A DNA stretch of 64,000 nt from Streptomyces sp. A2-16. Lineage in GTDB: Bacteria; Actinomycetota; Actinomycetes; Streptomycetales; Streptomycetaceae. How positions within the stretch are numbered: position 1 is the stretch's first letter; the number at the start of each line of letters is the position of its first letter. Location: contig NZ_CP063808.1 in NCBI RefSeq assembly GCF_018128905.1, positions 868,001 through 932,000 of the forward strand, written 5' to 3'. The translations under genes were made by a program, and so were the position numbers. Of this stretch, positions 7,411 through 15,477 are shown in pieces. The notes under the pieces are model-generated. The model had not been told where the DNA came from. It was given only the letters and a program-made list of their open reading frames with translations, and made no database searches.

Positions 7411-8637
7411 TCAGTCCCGCGCCTCCGCGAGCAGCTTCTGGATCCGGCTGACGCCCTCGACGAGATCCTCGTCACCCAGGGCGTACGACAGCCGCAGATA
7501 GCCCGGCGTGCCGAAGGCCTCGCCCGGGACGACCGCGACCTCGGCCTCCTCCAGGATCAGCGCGGCCAGCTCGACCGAGTCCTGCGGGCGCTTGCCGCGG
7601 ATCTCCTTGCCGAGCAGGGCCTTGACCGAGGGGTAGGCGTAGAAGGCGCCCTCGGGCTCGGGGCAGAGCACGCCGTCGATCTCGTTGAGCATGCGGACGA
7701 TCGTCTTGCGGCGGCGGTCGAAGGCCGTGCGCATCTCGGCCACCGCGTCGAGGTTGCCGGAGACCGCGGCGAGGGCGGCGACCTGGGCGACGTTCGACAC
7801 GTTGGAGGTGGCGTGCGACTGGAGGTTGGTCGCGGCCTTGACGACGTCCTTCGGGCCGATGATCCAGCCCACCCGCCAGCCCGTCATGGCGTACGTCTTC
7901 GCGACACCGTTGACGACGATGCACTTGTCGCGCAGCTCGGGCAGGAGCGCGGGCAGCGAGGTGAACTTCGCGTCGCCGTAGACGAGGTGCTCGTAGATCT
8001 CGTCGGTCAGCACCCACAGGCCGTGCTCGACGGCCCAGCGGCCGATCGCCTCGGCGTCGGCCTCGCTGTAGACGGCGCCGGTCGGGTTGGACGGGGAGAC
8101 GAAGAGGACGACCTTCGTCCTCTCGGTGCGGGCCGCCTCCAGCTGCTCGACGGAGACCCGGTAGCCGGTCGTCTCGTCGGCGACCACCTCCACCGGGACA
8201 CCGCCTGCCAGCCGGATCGACTCCGGGTACGTCGTCCAGTACGGCGCCGGGACGATGACCTCGTCGCCCGGGTCGAGGATCGCGGCGAAGGCCTCGTAGA
8301 TCGCCTGCTTGCCACCGTTGGTGACGAGGATCTGAGACGGGTCGACCTCGTAGTTCGAGTCGCGCAGCGTCTTGGCGGCGATCGCGGCCTTCAGCTCGGG
8401 GAGGCCGCCGGCCGGCGTGTAGCGGTGGTACTTCGGGTTCGAGCAGGCCTCGATCGCGGCCTGGACGATGTAGTCCGGGGTCGGGAAGTCGGGCTCACCG
8501 GCGCCGAAGCCGATCACCGGACGTCCTGCGGCCTTGAGGGCCTTGGCCTTGGCGTCCACGGCGAGAGTGGCGGACTCGGAGATCGCGCCGACTCGGGCGG
8601 AGACCCGGCGCTCGGTGGGAGGGGTTGCAGCGCTCAT
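7411..8637 (-). CDS. PLP-dependent aminotransferase, class I (aspartate aminotransferase-like)
   Basis: A 408-residue fold-type I aminotransferase. The start at ATG 8637 ([17 protein letters not shown]) is chosen over an in-frame ATG 30 codons upstream because homologues begin here. Signatures: [15 protein letters not shown] near the N-terminus, [11 protein letters not shown] for phosphate binding, [10 protein letters not shown], and the PLP-lysine motif [17 protein letters not shown]. Arg in LRLSYAL near the C-terminus binds the substrate carboxylate. It probably interconverts aspartate and glutamate or similar pairs. In S. coelicolor the equivalent gene is called aspC; specificity is inferred. 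Confidence 0.9.
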   Translation of the reverse strand: MSAATPPTERRVSARVGAISESATLAVDAKAKALKAAGRPVIGFGAGEPDFPTPDYIVQAAIEACSNPKYHRYTPAGGLPELKAAIAAKTLRDSNYEVDPSQILVTNGGKQAIYEAFAAILDPGDEVIVPAPYWTTYPESIRLAGGVPVEVVADETTGYRVSVEQLEAARTERTKVVLFVSPSNPTGAVYSEADAEAIGRWAVEHGLWVLTDEIYEHLVYGDAKFTSLPALLPELRDKCIVVNGVAKTYAMTGWRVGWIIGPKDVVKAATNLQSHATSNVSNVAQVAALAAVSGNLDAVAEMRTAFDRRRKTIVRMLNEIDGVLCPEPEGAFYAYPSVKALLGKEIRGKRPQDSVELAALILEEAEVAVVPGEAFGTPGYLRLSYALGDEDLVEGVSRIQKLLAEARD

Positions 8638-8771
8638 GGGCCCATCGTTCCAGACCGGAAACTTCCCCGGCACACGGGTTTCACAGACTGAACAACGGCT
8701 GAACAACCGTCCGGATTCGCGCCGCACGCTGGGCGATCTTCCGCCCCCAAGGCCCCTACGGGCGCTTTCTG

Positions 8772-8801
8772 TTCGACGAGGGGCCGCGGACCACGTACAC
8801 T
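8772..8801 (+). promoter_or_regulatory. Candidate promoter upstream of tRNA-Trp and secE
   Basis: TTCGAC (8772-8777), 18-nt spacer, TACACT (8796-8801). A second -10-like TACGTT at 8866-8871 lies nearer the tRNA (starts 8885) but has no clear -35. Either could drive the tRNA and secE-nusG. Confidence 0.5.
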
Positions 8802-8884
8802 CTCACCTCGTTGGCCTTCAGCAGCCGCGCGTCCAGGTGCACACCGAGCACTCGGTCGGATGCGGTACGTTGGGGGACACACAA

Positions 8885-8957
8885 AGGGTCGTAGCTCAAT
8901 TGGTAGAGCACCGGTCTCCAAAACCGGCGGTTGGGGGTTCAAGTCCCTCCGGCCCTG
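8885..8957 (+). tRNA. tRNA-Trp (anticodon CCA)
   Basis: A 73-nt cloverleaf. The acceptor stem AGGGTCG (8885-8891) pairs with CGGCCCT (8950-8956) with one G-T pair, and the discriminator is G8957. D arm AGCTCAATTGGTAGAGC, anticodon stem CCGGT/ACCGG with loop CTCCAAA giving CCA at 8918-8920, and T arm with GGTTCAAGTCC. The 3' CCA is not encoded. Placement directly before secE matches Streptomyces. Confidence 0.97.
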
Positions 8958-9062
8958 CTACACACACCGCCAGGATGTGTGCGCATGTACGTACAGCAAT
9001 GCACCGCCGTGCGGCTCCAACCGGGCGCGGCACGGCCACGACCCGGGAACAGGTGAGGACGA

Positions 9063-9350
9063 ATGGCGGATGCCGTGGGCTCCATCGACACGCCTGGCGC
9101 CCAGGACGAAGTGCCGGAGTCCAAGAAGAAGGCCCGCAAGGGCGGCAAGCGTGCCAAGAAGGGCCCGCTGAAGCGTCTTGCGACCTTCTACCGGCAGATC
9201 GTCGCCGAACTCCGCAAGGTCGTCTGGCCGTCGCGGAACCAGCTGACGACGTACACGACCGTGGTGATCGTCTTCGTCCTCGTCATGATCGGCCTGGTGA
9301 CCGTGATTGACTATGGACTCAACCACGCCGCCAAGTACGTATTCGGCTGA
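9063..9350 (+). CDS. secE: Preprotein translocase subunit SecE
   Basis: A 95-residue essential partner of SecY in the SecYEG channel. The N-terminal 40 residues are Lys/Arg-rich and cytoplasmic. The amphipathic segment [20 protein letters not shown] carries the SecE signature. A single membrane helix [20 protein letters not shown] follows. Its lone transmembrane helix is typical of non-enterobacterial SecE. Start ATG 9063 follows GGTGAGG. Adjacent to nusG as in nearly all bacteria; its partner SecY is at 42370-43683. Confidence 0.97.
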   Translation: MADAVGSIDTPGAQDEVPESKKKARKGGKRAKKGPLKRLATFYRQIVAELRKVVWPSRNQLTTYTTVVIVFVLVMIGLVTVIDYGLNHAAKYVFG

Positions 9351-9362
9351 GCACAGAGCGAA

Positions 9363-9390
9363 GGGCGCCGAGGTTACCGGCGCCCCTTTT
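9363..9390 (+). terminator. Hairpin with U-run between secE and nusG
   Basis: GGGCGCCG (9363-9370) pairs with CGGCGCCC (9378-9385), 7-nt loop, then CTTTT. It should reduce read-through from secE into nusG or act as a processing site. Confidence 0.7.
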
Positions 9391-9430
9391 CGCATGTTCC
9401 ACCCCATGTATCCAGGAAGAAGCAGCCACC

Positions 9431-10282
9431 GTGTCTGACCAGAACCTGAACGACGCCATCGAGCCCGACGAGTCTGTCGACGACGAGCTCGACATCGTCG
9501 AGGGCGCGGACGAGGACCTGGACGAGGTCGAGGCTGCCGACGCCGAGGCGGGCGAGCCCGCCGAGGAATCCGCCCTTCACGTCGAGGACGAGTCCGAGGT
9601 CGAGTCCGGCGGTGACGTCGAGGCCGTCGAGGACGAGGCCGAGGAGGAAGAGCCGGCCGAGCCGGTCGACCCCGTCGCCGCCCTGCGCGAGGAGCTGCGG
9701 ACCCTTCCCGGCGAGTGGTACGTCATCCACACCTACGCCGGTTACGAGAACCGCGTGAAGACCAACCTCGAGCAGCGCGCCGTCTCGCTGAACGTCGAGG
9801 ACTACATCTTCCAGGCCGAGGTGCCGCAGGAAGAGGTCGTCCAGATCAAGAACGGCGACCGCAAGACGATCCGTCAGAACAAGCTCCCCGGCTACGTGCT
9901 GGTGCGCATGGACCTGACGAACGAGTCCTGGGGCGTCGTCCGCAACACCCCCGGCGTGACCGGCTTCGTGGGCAACGCCTACGACCCGTACCCGCTGACC
10001 CTGGACGAGATCGTCAAGATGCTCGCCCCGGAGGCCGAGGAGAAGGCCGCCCGCGAGGCCGCCGAGGCCGAGGGCAAGCCGGCGCCTCAGCGCAAGGTCG
10101 AGGTCCAGGTCCTGGACTTCGAGGTCGGCGACTCGGTCACCGTCACCGACGGCCCGTTCGCCACCCTCCAGGCCACGATCAACGAGATCAACGCCGACTC
10201 CAAGAAGGTCAAGGGTCTCGTCGAGATCTTCGGTCGTGAGACCCCGGTCGAGCTGTCCTTCGACCAGATCCAGAAGAACTAG
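9431..10282 (+). CDS. nusG: Transcription elongation/termination factor NusG
   Basis: A 283-residue RNA polymerase-bound factor coupling elongation with Rho and the ribosome. It starts at GTG 9431. An unusual acidic N-terminal arm (about residues 1-92, mostly Glu, Asp, Ala, Val) precedes the NGN domain. That domain opens with [20 protein letters not shown] and includes [10 protein letters not shown] and [11 protein letters not shown] charged Ala/Glu linker ([15 protein letters not shown]) leads to the C-terminal KOW domain ([20 protein letters not shown]). E. coli NusG has 181 residues and lacks the arm, which is typical of actinobacteria. Confidence 0.97.
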   Translation: MSDQNLNDAIEPDESVDDELDIVEGADEDLDEVEAADAEAGEPAEESALHVEDESEVESGGDVEAVEDEAEEEEPAEPVDPVAALREELRTLPGEWYVIHTYAGYENRVKTNLEQRAVSLNVEDYIFQAEVPQEEVVQIKNGDRKTIRQNKLPGYVLVRMDLTNESWGVVRNTPGVTGFVGNAYDPYPLTLDEIVKMLAPEAEEKAAREAAEAEGKPAPQRKVEVQVLDFEVGDSVTVTDGPFATLQATINEINADSKKVKGLVEIFGRETPVELSFDQIQKN

Positions 10283-10301
10283 CTTCTTCCGGCAAGAGCT
10301 T

Positions 10302-10351
10302 CCGACCAGGTCAGGCGGGCTTTCACAGCTTGCCTGACCTGCTCGGTTTTT
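10302..10351 (+). terminator. Intrinsic terminator after nusG
   Basis: Fifteen-position stem (10302-10316 with 10332-10346) with one C-C mismatch, followed by five T residues. It separates nusG from rplK. Confidence 0.85.
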
Positions 10352-10377
10352 GGCCGCGCATCTATACCCGCTATCGT
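10350..10377 (+). promoter_or_regulatory. Candidate rplK promoter
   Basis: TTGGCC (10350-10355), 16-nt spacer, TATCGT (10372-10377), beginning in the U-tract of the nusG terminator and about 72 nt before rplK. Plausible because the terminator would otherwise leave rplK without a promoter; not strongly consensus. Confidence 0.4.
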
Positions 10378-10448
10378 TGTGCGGTATGCCTGCGTTCGGG
10401 TGGTCCCCGTTCGCAGGCAGGACCCGAATCGAAAGGACCCGGAGAGCT

Positions 10449-10883
10449 ATGCCTCCCAAGAAGAAGAAGGTCACGGGGCTCATCAAGCTCCAGATCCAGG
10501 CCGGCGCCGCCAACCCGGCTCCGCCGGTCGGCCCCGCGCTGGGTCAGCACGGCGTCAACATCATGGAGTTCTGCAAGGCCTACAACGCGGCCACCGAGTC
10601 GCAGCGTGGCTGGGTGATCCCGGTGGAGATCACGGTCTACGAGGACCGCTCCTTCACCTTCATCACCAAGACCCCGCCGGCCGCGAAGATGATCCTCAAG
10701 GCCGCGGGCGTGGAGAAGGGCTCCGGCGAGCCGCACAAGACCAAGGTCGCCAAGATCACCCAGGCGCAGGTCCGCGAGATCGCCACCACCAAGATGCCCG
10801 ACCTCAACGCCAACGACCTGGACGCCGCCGCGAAGATCATCGCCGGCACCGCGCGTTCCATGGGCGTCACGGTCGAGGGCTGA
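10449..10883 (+). CDS. rplK: 50S ribosomal protein L11 (uL11)
   Basis: A 144-residue protein of the GTPase-associated centre, binding 23S rRNA helices 43/44. It is needed for EF-G function, for RelA activation, and as part of the thiopeptide (thiostrepton) target. The N-terminal domain begins [19 protein letters not shown] and contains the proline-rich [20 protein letters not shown] hinge with the thiostrepton-linked prolines. The C-terminal rRNA-binding domain ends [15 protein letters not shown]. Start ATG 10449 rather than the upstream in-frame codon at 10350, based on family N-termini and GGAGAG just upstream. Confidence 0.98.
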   Translation: MPPKKKKVTGLIKLQIQAGAANPAPPVGPALGQHGVNIMEFCKAYNAATESQRGWVIPVEITVYEDRSFTFITKTPPAAKMILKAAGVEKGSGEPHKTKVAKITQAQVREIATTKMPDLNANDLDAAAKIIAGTARSMGVTVEG

Positions 10884-10968
10884 GCCCCAACCCCCCGTAA
10901 GGCAAGCAGAAGTGGCAGGGCCTGCTCGGCCCGTACCACGACTCCTTTCAGAACACACAGGAGCAGTT

Positions 10969-11694
10969 GTGAGCAAGCGCAGCAAGGCTCTCCGCGCTGC
11001 GGACGCCAAGGTCGACCGGGAGAAGCTGTACGCCCCGCTCGAGGCCGTCCGTCTCGCCAAGGAGACCTCCACGTCCAAGTTCGACGGCACCGTCGAGGTC
11101 GCCTTCCGTCTGGGTGTCGACCCGCGCAAGGCCGACCAGATGGTCCGTGGCACCGTGAACCTCCCGCACGGCACCGGTAAGACCGCCCGGGTCCTGGTCT
11201 TCGCGACCGGTGACCGTGCCGAGGCCGCTCGTGCCGCGGGCGCCGACATCGTCGGCGCCGACGAGCTCATCGACGAGGTGTCGAAGGGCCGTCTGGACTT
11301 CGACGCCGTCGTCGCCACCCCGGACCTCATGGGCAAGGTCGGCCGCCTCGGCCGCGTGCTCGGTCCCCGTGGTCTCATGCCGAACCCCAAGACCGGCACC
11401 GTCACCCCCGATGTCACCAAGGCTGTCAACGACATCAAGGGCGGCAAGATCGAGTTCCGCGTCGACAAGCACTCGAACCTGCACTTCATCATCGGCAAGA
11501 CGTCGTTCGACGACACCAAGCTGGTGGAGAACTACGGCGCGGCGCTGGAGGAGATCCTCCGTCTGAAGCCGTCCGCCGCCAAGGGTCGCTACATCAAGAA
11601 GGCCGCCATCAGCACCACGATGGGCCCCGGCATTCCGCTGGACTCCAACCGCACCCGCAACCTCCTCGTCGAGGAGGACCCGGCCGCGGTCTGA
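10969..11694 (+). CDS. rplA: 50S ribosomal protein L1 (uL1)
   Basis: A 241-residue protein of the mobile L1 stalk at the E site; in bacteria it also represses its own mRNA. GTG start at 10969 with AGGAG 6 nt upstream. Landmarks: [20 protein letters not shown], the interdomain segment with [20 protein letters not shown] and [15 protein letters not shown], and the C-terminal [11 protein letters not shown]. It follows rplK closely as a two-gene unit ended by a strong hairpin. Confidence 0.98.
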   Translation: MSKRSKALRAADAKVDREKLYAPLEAVRLAKETSTSKFDGTVEVAFRLGVDPRKADQMVRGTVNLPHGTGKTARVLVFATGDRAEAARAAGADIVGADELIDEVSKGRLDFDAVVATPDLMGKVGRLGRVLGPRGLMPNPKTGTVTPDVTKAVNDIKGGKIEFRVDKHSNLHFIIGKTSFDDTKLVENYGAALEEILRLKPSAAKGRYIKKAAISTTMGPGIPLDSNRTRNLLVEEDPAAV

Positions 11695-11710
11695 GCCACC
11701 GGCAGGTTCA

Positions 11711-11745
11711 CGGGCCCCGCACCTTTCGAGGTGCGGGGCCCGTTC
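11711..11745 (+). terminator. Strong terminator after rplA
   Basis: A 14-bp perfect stem (11711-11724 with 11729-11742) closed by a stable TTCG tetraloop, then TTCCC. It ends the rplKA transcript and isolates the lipoprotein genes. Confidence 0.85.
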
Positions 11746-11807
11746 CCATGTCCGGGTGCCGTGCTCTGGGTTAGCGTGCGAGCAGGGCACTTGCACCAGG
11801 GGGACAC

Positions 11808-12650
11808 ATGAAGAGGACGACGGTCCGGCTCACCACGGCCGCCGCACTGACGGCACTGACCGCCTGCACGTCCTCCCACTCCTCCGGGAAGCCGGAGCAG
11901 GACCGGCCCACGGCCTCGGCCCCCGCCGCCCTCCCGGCCCTGCGCACCGCGGAGCGCTCCACCGAGCGGGCCGAGACGGCCCGGGTGAGCTCCACCACCG
12001 TGCTGGGCACCCAGCTGTCCCTCACCGCCGACGGCGTCCTCTCCTGGCGCGACGGCCTCTCCGGCGCCCTCACCATCGACTACACCGGCGGCAGCGCGGC
12101 CGAGACGATGCGCGGCCTCGGCGTCACCTCCATGGAGGCCCGCTATCTCTCCGACGCCTACTACGCGCGCGTGGGCGACACCTTCGCCGCGAAGACGGGC
12201 GGCAAGCACTGGCTCAGGTACGCCTACGACGACCTGAAGACCCTCGGCGGCGGCGCCGACCTCGCCGACCAGATGCGCTCCACCACCCCCGACCAGTCGG
12301 TGCGGCTGCTGCTGGACTCCGACGACGTGCGCGAGCTCGGCAGGCAGACCGTGGACGGCCAGGCCACCACGCACTACGCCGGCACCGTCGACGTCGAGGA
12401 CGTCACCGACACCGAGCTCCAGCAGCGCCTCCAGGACGCCGGTGTCACCGCCGAGACCCTCGACATCTGGATCAACGAGAAGAACCTGCTGGTCAAGAAG
12501 GTCGAGATGACCAGCACGGCGAACGGCCGGATGACCCAGACCGCCCACTACAGCGACTACGGCGTCAAGGTCGCCGTACAGAAGCCGCCGGCCGCCGACA
12601 CCGAGGACTTCAAGACCCTCCTGTCACAGTCGGGCACCAACCCCACCTGA
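11808..12650 (+). CDS. Lipoprotein with LolA/LprG-like fold, paralogue 1
   Basis: A 280-residue exported protein. The signal peptide ends in a lipobox LTAC with Cys20 as the lipidated residue. The mature part has short beta-strand-like segments (QLSLTADGVLSWRDG, TIDYTGGSAAETM, LDIWINEKNLLVKKVEM) resembling LppX/LprG/LolA-like lipoproteins that bind hydrophobic ligands. The next gene is a recognisable paralogue sharing the order TVDG-TTHYAGTVDV, D-x-W-I/V-x and a closing PPA motif. ATG 11808 follows AGGGGGA. Both genes sit between rplA and rplJ; the role is not known. Confidence 0.8.
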   Translation: MKRTTVRLTTAAALTALTACTSSHSSGKPEQDRPTASAPAALPALRTAERSTERAETARVSSTTVLGTQLSLTADGVLSWRDGLSGALTIDYTGGSAAETMRGLGVTSMEARYLSDAYYARVGDTFAAKTGGKHWLRYAYDDLKTLGGGADLADQMRSTTPDQSVRLLLDSDDVRELGRQTVDGQATTHYAGTVDVEDVTDTELQQRLQDAGVTAETLDIWINEKNLLVKKVEMTSTANGRMTQTAHYSDYGVKVAVQKPPAADTEDFKTLLSQSGTNPT

Positions 12651-12740
12651 GCCGCAGGGAATTCACGGACCCCACCCGTCCCTCTCGGATAAGCTCGCGG
12701 TCTTGCTGTGAATCGACCATGTGTTCCTTGGGGGGAATCA

Positions 12741-13592
12741 ATGGCTATTTCCGTACGACGTTCCGTGCGCCCTAAGACCATCGGCGCCGGGCTCGCCGCC
12801 GTGGCCCTCGCCGCGGGTGCGGCGAGCTGTTCCAAGGGGGGCGACGAGTCGCCCGAGATGACGCCCGCGGCGGCGGTCGCCAAGGCGGCGAAGAACACGG
12901 AGGACATCACCTCCTTCCGCTACCGCATGAAGGGCGAGATGCCCGAGCAGGGCCAGGTCCAGGCCGAGGCCTCCATGCGGACCAAGCCCGACCTCGCGAT
13001 GAGCATGAAGATGACCGCGGCCGGGCAGGGCTCCGCCGAGATCCGGCTCGTCGACAAGGCCATGTACATCGGCGGCAACGCCGAGATGGCCAAGGAGATG
13101 GACGGCAAGAAGTGGATGAAGTTCGACCTGTCCTCGCTCGGCAAGGACGGTGGCCTCGGCGCCACCGCGCCCGGCGCCGGCCAGGCCGACCAGAACCCGG
13201 CCTCCATGTCCTCCTTCCTCAACGGCGCCAAGGACGTGAAGAAGGTCGGCACCGAGACCGTCGAGGGCGTCAAGACGACCCACTACTCGGGCGACGTCAC
13301 GCTGGCCGAGCTCAAGGCCTCCTTCAAGGACGCCGACAAGTCGGTCCGTGAGCAGCGCGAGAAGAGCACCGAGCAGCTCGAGAAGCTGGGCCTGGACAAG
13401 TTCAAGATGGACATGTGGGTCGACGGCGAGGACCACGCCAAGCAGTTCCGCATGCAGGGCGATGCCACCAAGGGCAAGTTCGACATGACCTTCACCTTCC
13501 TCGACTACAACAAGCCCGTCACCGTCGAGGCGCCGCCCGCCAAGGAGACCGCGGACCTGGCCGAGATGATGAAGGAGCTCCAGAACAGCTGA
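12741..13592 (+). CDS. Lipoprotein with LolA/LprG-like fold, paralogue 2
   Basis: A 283-residue paralogue of the preceding protein. The start at ATG 12741 ([12 protein letters not shown]) follows a GGGGGGAA ribosome-binding site; the reading frame extends 11 codons further but without a signal-peptide pattern. The lipobox-like AGAASC puts the lipidated Cys at residue 30. The mature region has [19 protein letters not shown] and [18 protein letters not shown], matching paralogue 1, plus a central Lys/Glu-rich helix ([20 protein letters not shown]). A Gly/Ala-rich loop near residue 145 is extra. Probably surface-anchored; ligand unknown. Confidence 0.8.
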   Translation: MAISVRRSVRPKTIGAGLAAVALAAGAASCSKGGDESPEMTPAAAVAKAAKNTEDITSFRYRMKGEMPEQGQVQAEASMRTKPDLAMSMKMTAAGQGSAEIRLVDKAMYIGGNAEMAKEMDGKKWMKFDLSSLGKDGGLGATAPGAGQADQNPASMSSFLNGAKDVKKVGTETVEGVKTTHYSGDVTLAELKASFKDADKSVREQREKSTEQLEKLGLDKFKMDMWVDGEDHAKQFRMQGDATKGKFDMTFTFLDYNKPVTVEAPPAKETADLAEMMKELQNS

Positions 13593-13609
13593 GCGTCACA
13601 GGACCGGAT

Positions 13610-13639
13610 TTGCTTGACAGGGATCCGGTCACGTACGCT
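13610..13639 (+). promoter_or_regulatory. Candidate rplJ-rplL promoter
   Basis: TTGCTT (13610-13615), 18-nt spacer, TACGCT (13634-13639), the same -10 hexamer as the rpsL promoter. A perfect TTGACA at 13614 overlaps it but is only 14 nt from the -10. It begins right after the lipoprotein stop and implies a leader of about 230 nt before rplJ. Confidence 0.55.
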
Positions 13640-13644
13640 CCTAC

Positions 13645-13877
13645 AGAAGCCAAAGACCGCTGGTCGTTGCCGTGTCCTCGCAAGAGGGGGCGGTGGCCGA
13701 AGGATCCGCTGAAAATTGCGGACGACCCGCGCAGGTGACTGTGGATGTGCTCCCAGAACCACGTGCATTGCGTATGTGATTCCGGTCGAGCTACGCCCCG
13801 TGCGCCTGCGCCGGGGCGTTTCGTTTGTCCAGCCCCTTCTGAGCGGTCCTCATCACCCGGAAGGAGGCCGACGCTCT
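13645..13877 (+). ncRNA. L10 leader (rplJL autoregulatory 5' UTR) with attenuator hairpin
   Basis: About 230 untranslated bases before rplJ, the position of the L10 leader family that binds the L10-L7/L12 complex to repress its own synthesis. The late part folds as a terminator-like hairpin: ACGCCCCG (13793-13800) pairs with CGGGGCGT (13812-13819), followed by T-rich TTTCGTTT. The upstream part is GC-rich with no start codon in a good context. The family assignment is by position; I could not confirm the kink-turn. Confidence 0.55.
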
Positions 13878-14408
13878 ATGGCAAGGCCCGACAAGGCTGC
13901 CGCGGTAGCCGAGCTGACGGAGCAGTTCCGCAGCTCGAACGCCGCCGTGCTGACCGAGTACCGGGGTCTCACCGTGGCGCAGCTCAAGACGCTGCGTCGT
14001 TCGCTCGGTGAAGACGCCCAGTACGCCGTGGTGAAGAACACGCTGACCAAGATCGCGGCCAACGAGGCCGGGATCTCGACGCTCGACGACCTGTTCAACG
14101 GTCCGACGGCGGTTGCCTTCATCACCGGTGACCCGGTGACGTCGGCGAAGGGTCTTCGTGACTTCGCCAAGGACAACCCGAACCTCGTCATCAAGGGCGG
14201 TGTCCTTGACGGCAAGGCGCTGTCCGCCGACGAGATCAAGAAGCTTGCGGACCTCGAGTCCCGCGAGGTTCTGCTCGCCAAGCTGGCGGGTGCCTTCAAG
14301 GGCAAGCAGACTCAGGCTGCTCAGGTCTTCCAGGCGCTCCCGTCGAAGCTCGTCCGCACCGTGGACGCGCTCCGTGCCAAGCAGGACGAGCAGGGCGGTG
14401 CCGAGTAA
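13878..14408 (+). CDS. rplJ: 50S ribosomal protein L10 (uL10)
   Basis: A 176-residue stalk base. The N-terminal half binds rRNA beside L11 and the C-terminal helix carries L7/L12 dimers that recruit translational GTPases. Starts [18 protein letters not shown] at ATG 13878 with GGAGG 10 nt upstream. The family block [20 protein letters not shown] and [18 protein letters not shown] are clear. The terminal helix [20 protein letters not shown] is long enough for L7/L12 binding. Cotranscribed with rplL, 126 nt downstream. Confidence 0.98.
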   Translation: MARPDKAAAVAELTEQFRSSNAAVLTEYRGLTVAQLKTLRRSLGEDAQYAVVKNTLTKIAANEAGISTLDDLFNGPTAVAFITGDPVTSAKGLRDFAKDNPNLVIKGGVLDGKALSADEIKKLADLESREVLLAKLAGAFKGKQTQAAQVFQALPSKLVRTVDALRAKQDEQGGAE

Positions 14409-14534
14409 CTCGGCTCGCATCATGACCGCCGCCTGAGGCAGCCCGCCCCAGGAAGTGGTCGTAGCGGGCCGAACGTACGCCCGCCAGACATGTACATCCC
14501 GGCACCAGCCGAATTAGTGGAAGGATCGCCCCTC

Positions 14535-14918
14535 ATGGCGAAGCTCAGCCAGGAAGACCTGCTCGCGCAGTTCGAGGAGATGACCCTCATCGAGCTCTCC
14601 GAGTTCGTGAAGGCCTTCGAGGAGAAGTTCGACGTCACCGCCGCCGCGGCCGTCGCCGTCGCGGGCCCGGCCGGTCCGGCCGCCGCCGCCCCGGCCGAGG
14701 AGGAGAAGGACGAGTTCGACGTCATCCTCACCGGTGCCGGCGACAAGAAGATCCAGGTCATCAAGGTCGTGCGTGAGCTGACCTCCCTGGGTCTGAAGGA
14801 GGCCAAGGACCTCGTGGACGGCGCCCCGAAGCCCGTTCTCGAGAAGGTCGCCAAGGACGCCGCCGAGAAGGCCGCCGAGTCCCTCAAGGGCGCCGGCGCC
14901 TCCGTCGAGGTCAAGTAA
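14535..14918 (+). CDS. rplL: 50S ribosomal protein L7/L12 (bL12)
   Basis: A 127-residue flexible stalk protein. The N-terminal dimerisation domain ([20 protein letters not shown]) is followed by an Ala/Pro/Val hinge ([20 protein letters not shown]). The globular C-terminal domain contains [20 protein letters not shown] and [20 protein letters not shown], the factor-binding face for EF-Tu, EF-G, IF2 and release factors. Acidic and Ala-rich as usual. ATG 14535 with GGAAGGA upstream. Confidence 0.98.
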   Translation: MAKLSQEDLLAQFEEMTLIELSEFVKAFEEKFDVTAAAAVAVAGPAGPAAAAPAEEEKDEFDVILTGAGDKKIQVIKVVRELTSLGLKEAKDLVDGAPKPVLEKVAKDAAEKAAESLKGAGASVEVK

Positions 14919-14958
14919 CACCTCTCACAGGCCTCGCTTGGCCTGTAACGCGCAAGCA

Positions 14959-14996
14959 CCGAAGAGCGATCATCCATCCGGGTGGTCGCTCTTCGG
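14959..14996 (+). terminator. Hairpin after rplL
   Basis: CCGAAGAGCGAT (14959-14970) pairs with GTCGCTCTTCGG (14985-14996); the loop can fold further (CATCC/GGGTG). No long U-tract. It probably reduces transcription from rplJL into rpoBC, which has its own promoter. Confidence 0.75.
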
Positions 14997-15266
14997 CGTT
15001 CCTGGGGGCGCGGCCACGGTTACCTTGCCGCTTCCCGGGCGGGGGGTATGGTGATCTTCGTCGTGTCTCCCGGACCCCAGGGTTCGGGCTGGGGGGCCTT
15101 GACGAACCGCACGCAGCGCGCAATTCTCAGGACGCGTCGCCAGAACGGTCCGAATCCGAGGCATGGATCGGCGACGAAGAGGGCAGTATCAACGTGCGTT
15201 GAGGGCACCATGCCGAGGACGTTGAGGGCAGCGAGAGTTTTTGAAGACCGGGCAGAAAAGCAGGAC

Positions 15267-15295
15267 TGGACATCAGTGCGCCAAGTGGCTACACT
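15267..15295 (+). promoter_or_regulatory. rpoBC promoter
   Basis: TGGACA (15267-15272), 17-nt spacer, TACACT (15290-15295). About 175 nt of leader follow before the TTG start, including GCGCTGCCTGTTAGC. The stretch 14997-15266 upstream holds no gene I can recognise; it may carry further control sites. Confidence 0.65.
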
Positions 15296-15477
15296 GACCC
15301 TTTGCGCTGCCTGTTAGCTGCCCCCTGCCCGTCACCAGGGGTCTGCCCTCGCCTCAGCATCGATGACCGGACCATCTCTGACCTGGCCTTTCGGCCAAAT
15401 CGAAGAGGTCTGTCTCTGTGCCGTCGGTGAGGGTCCGGGGAGCGCGTAGTGAGTCCGAGCCCTCGGAAGGACCCCTC

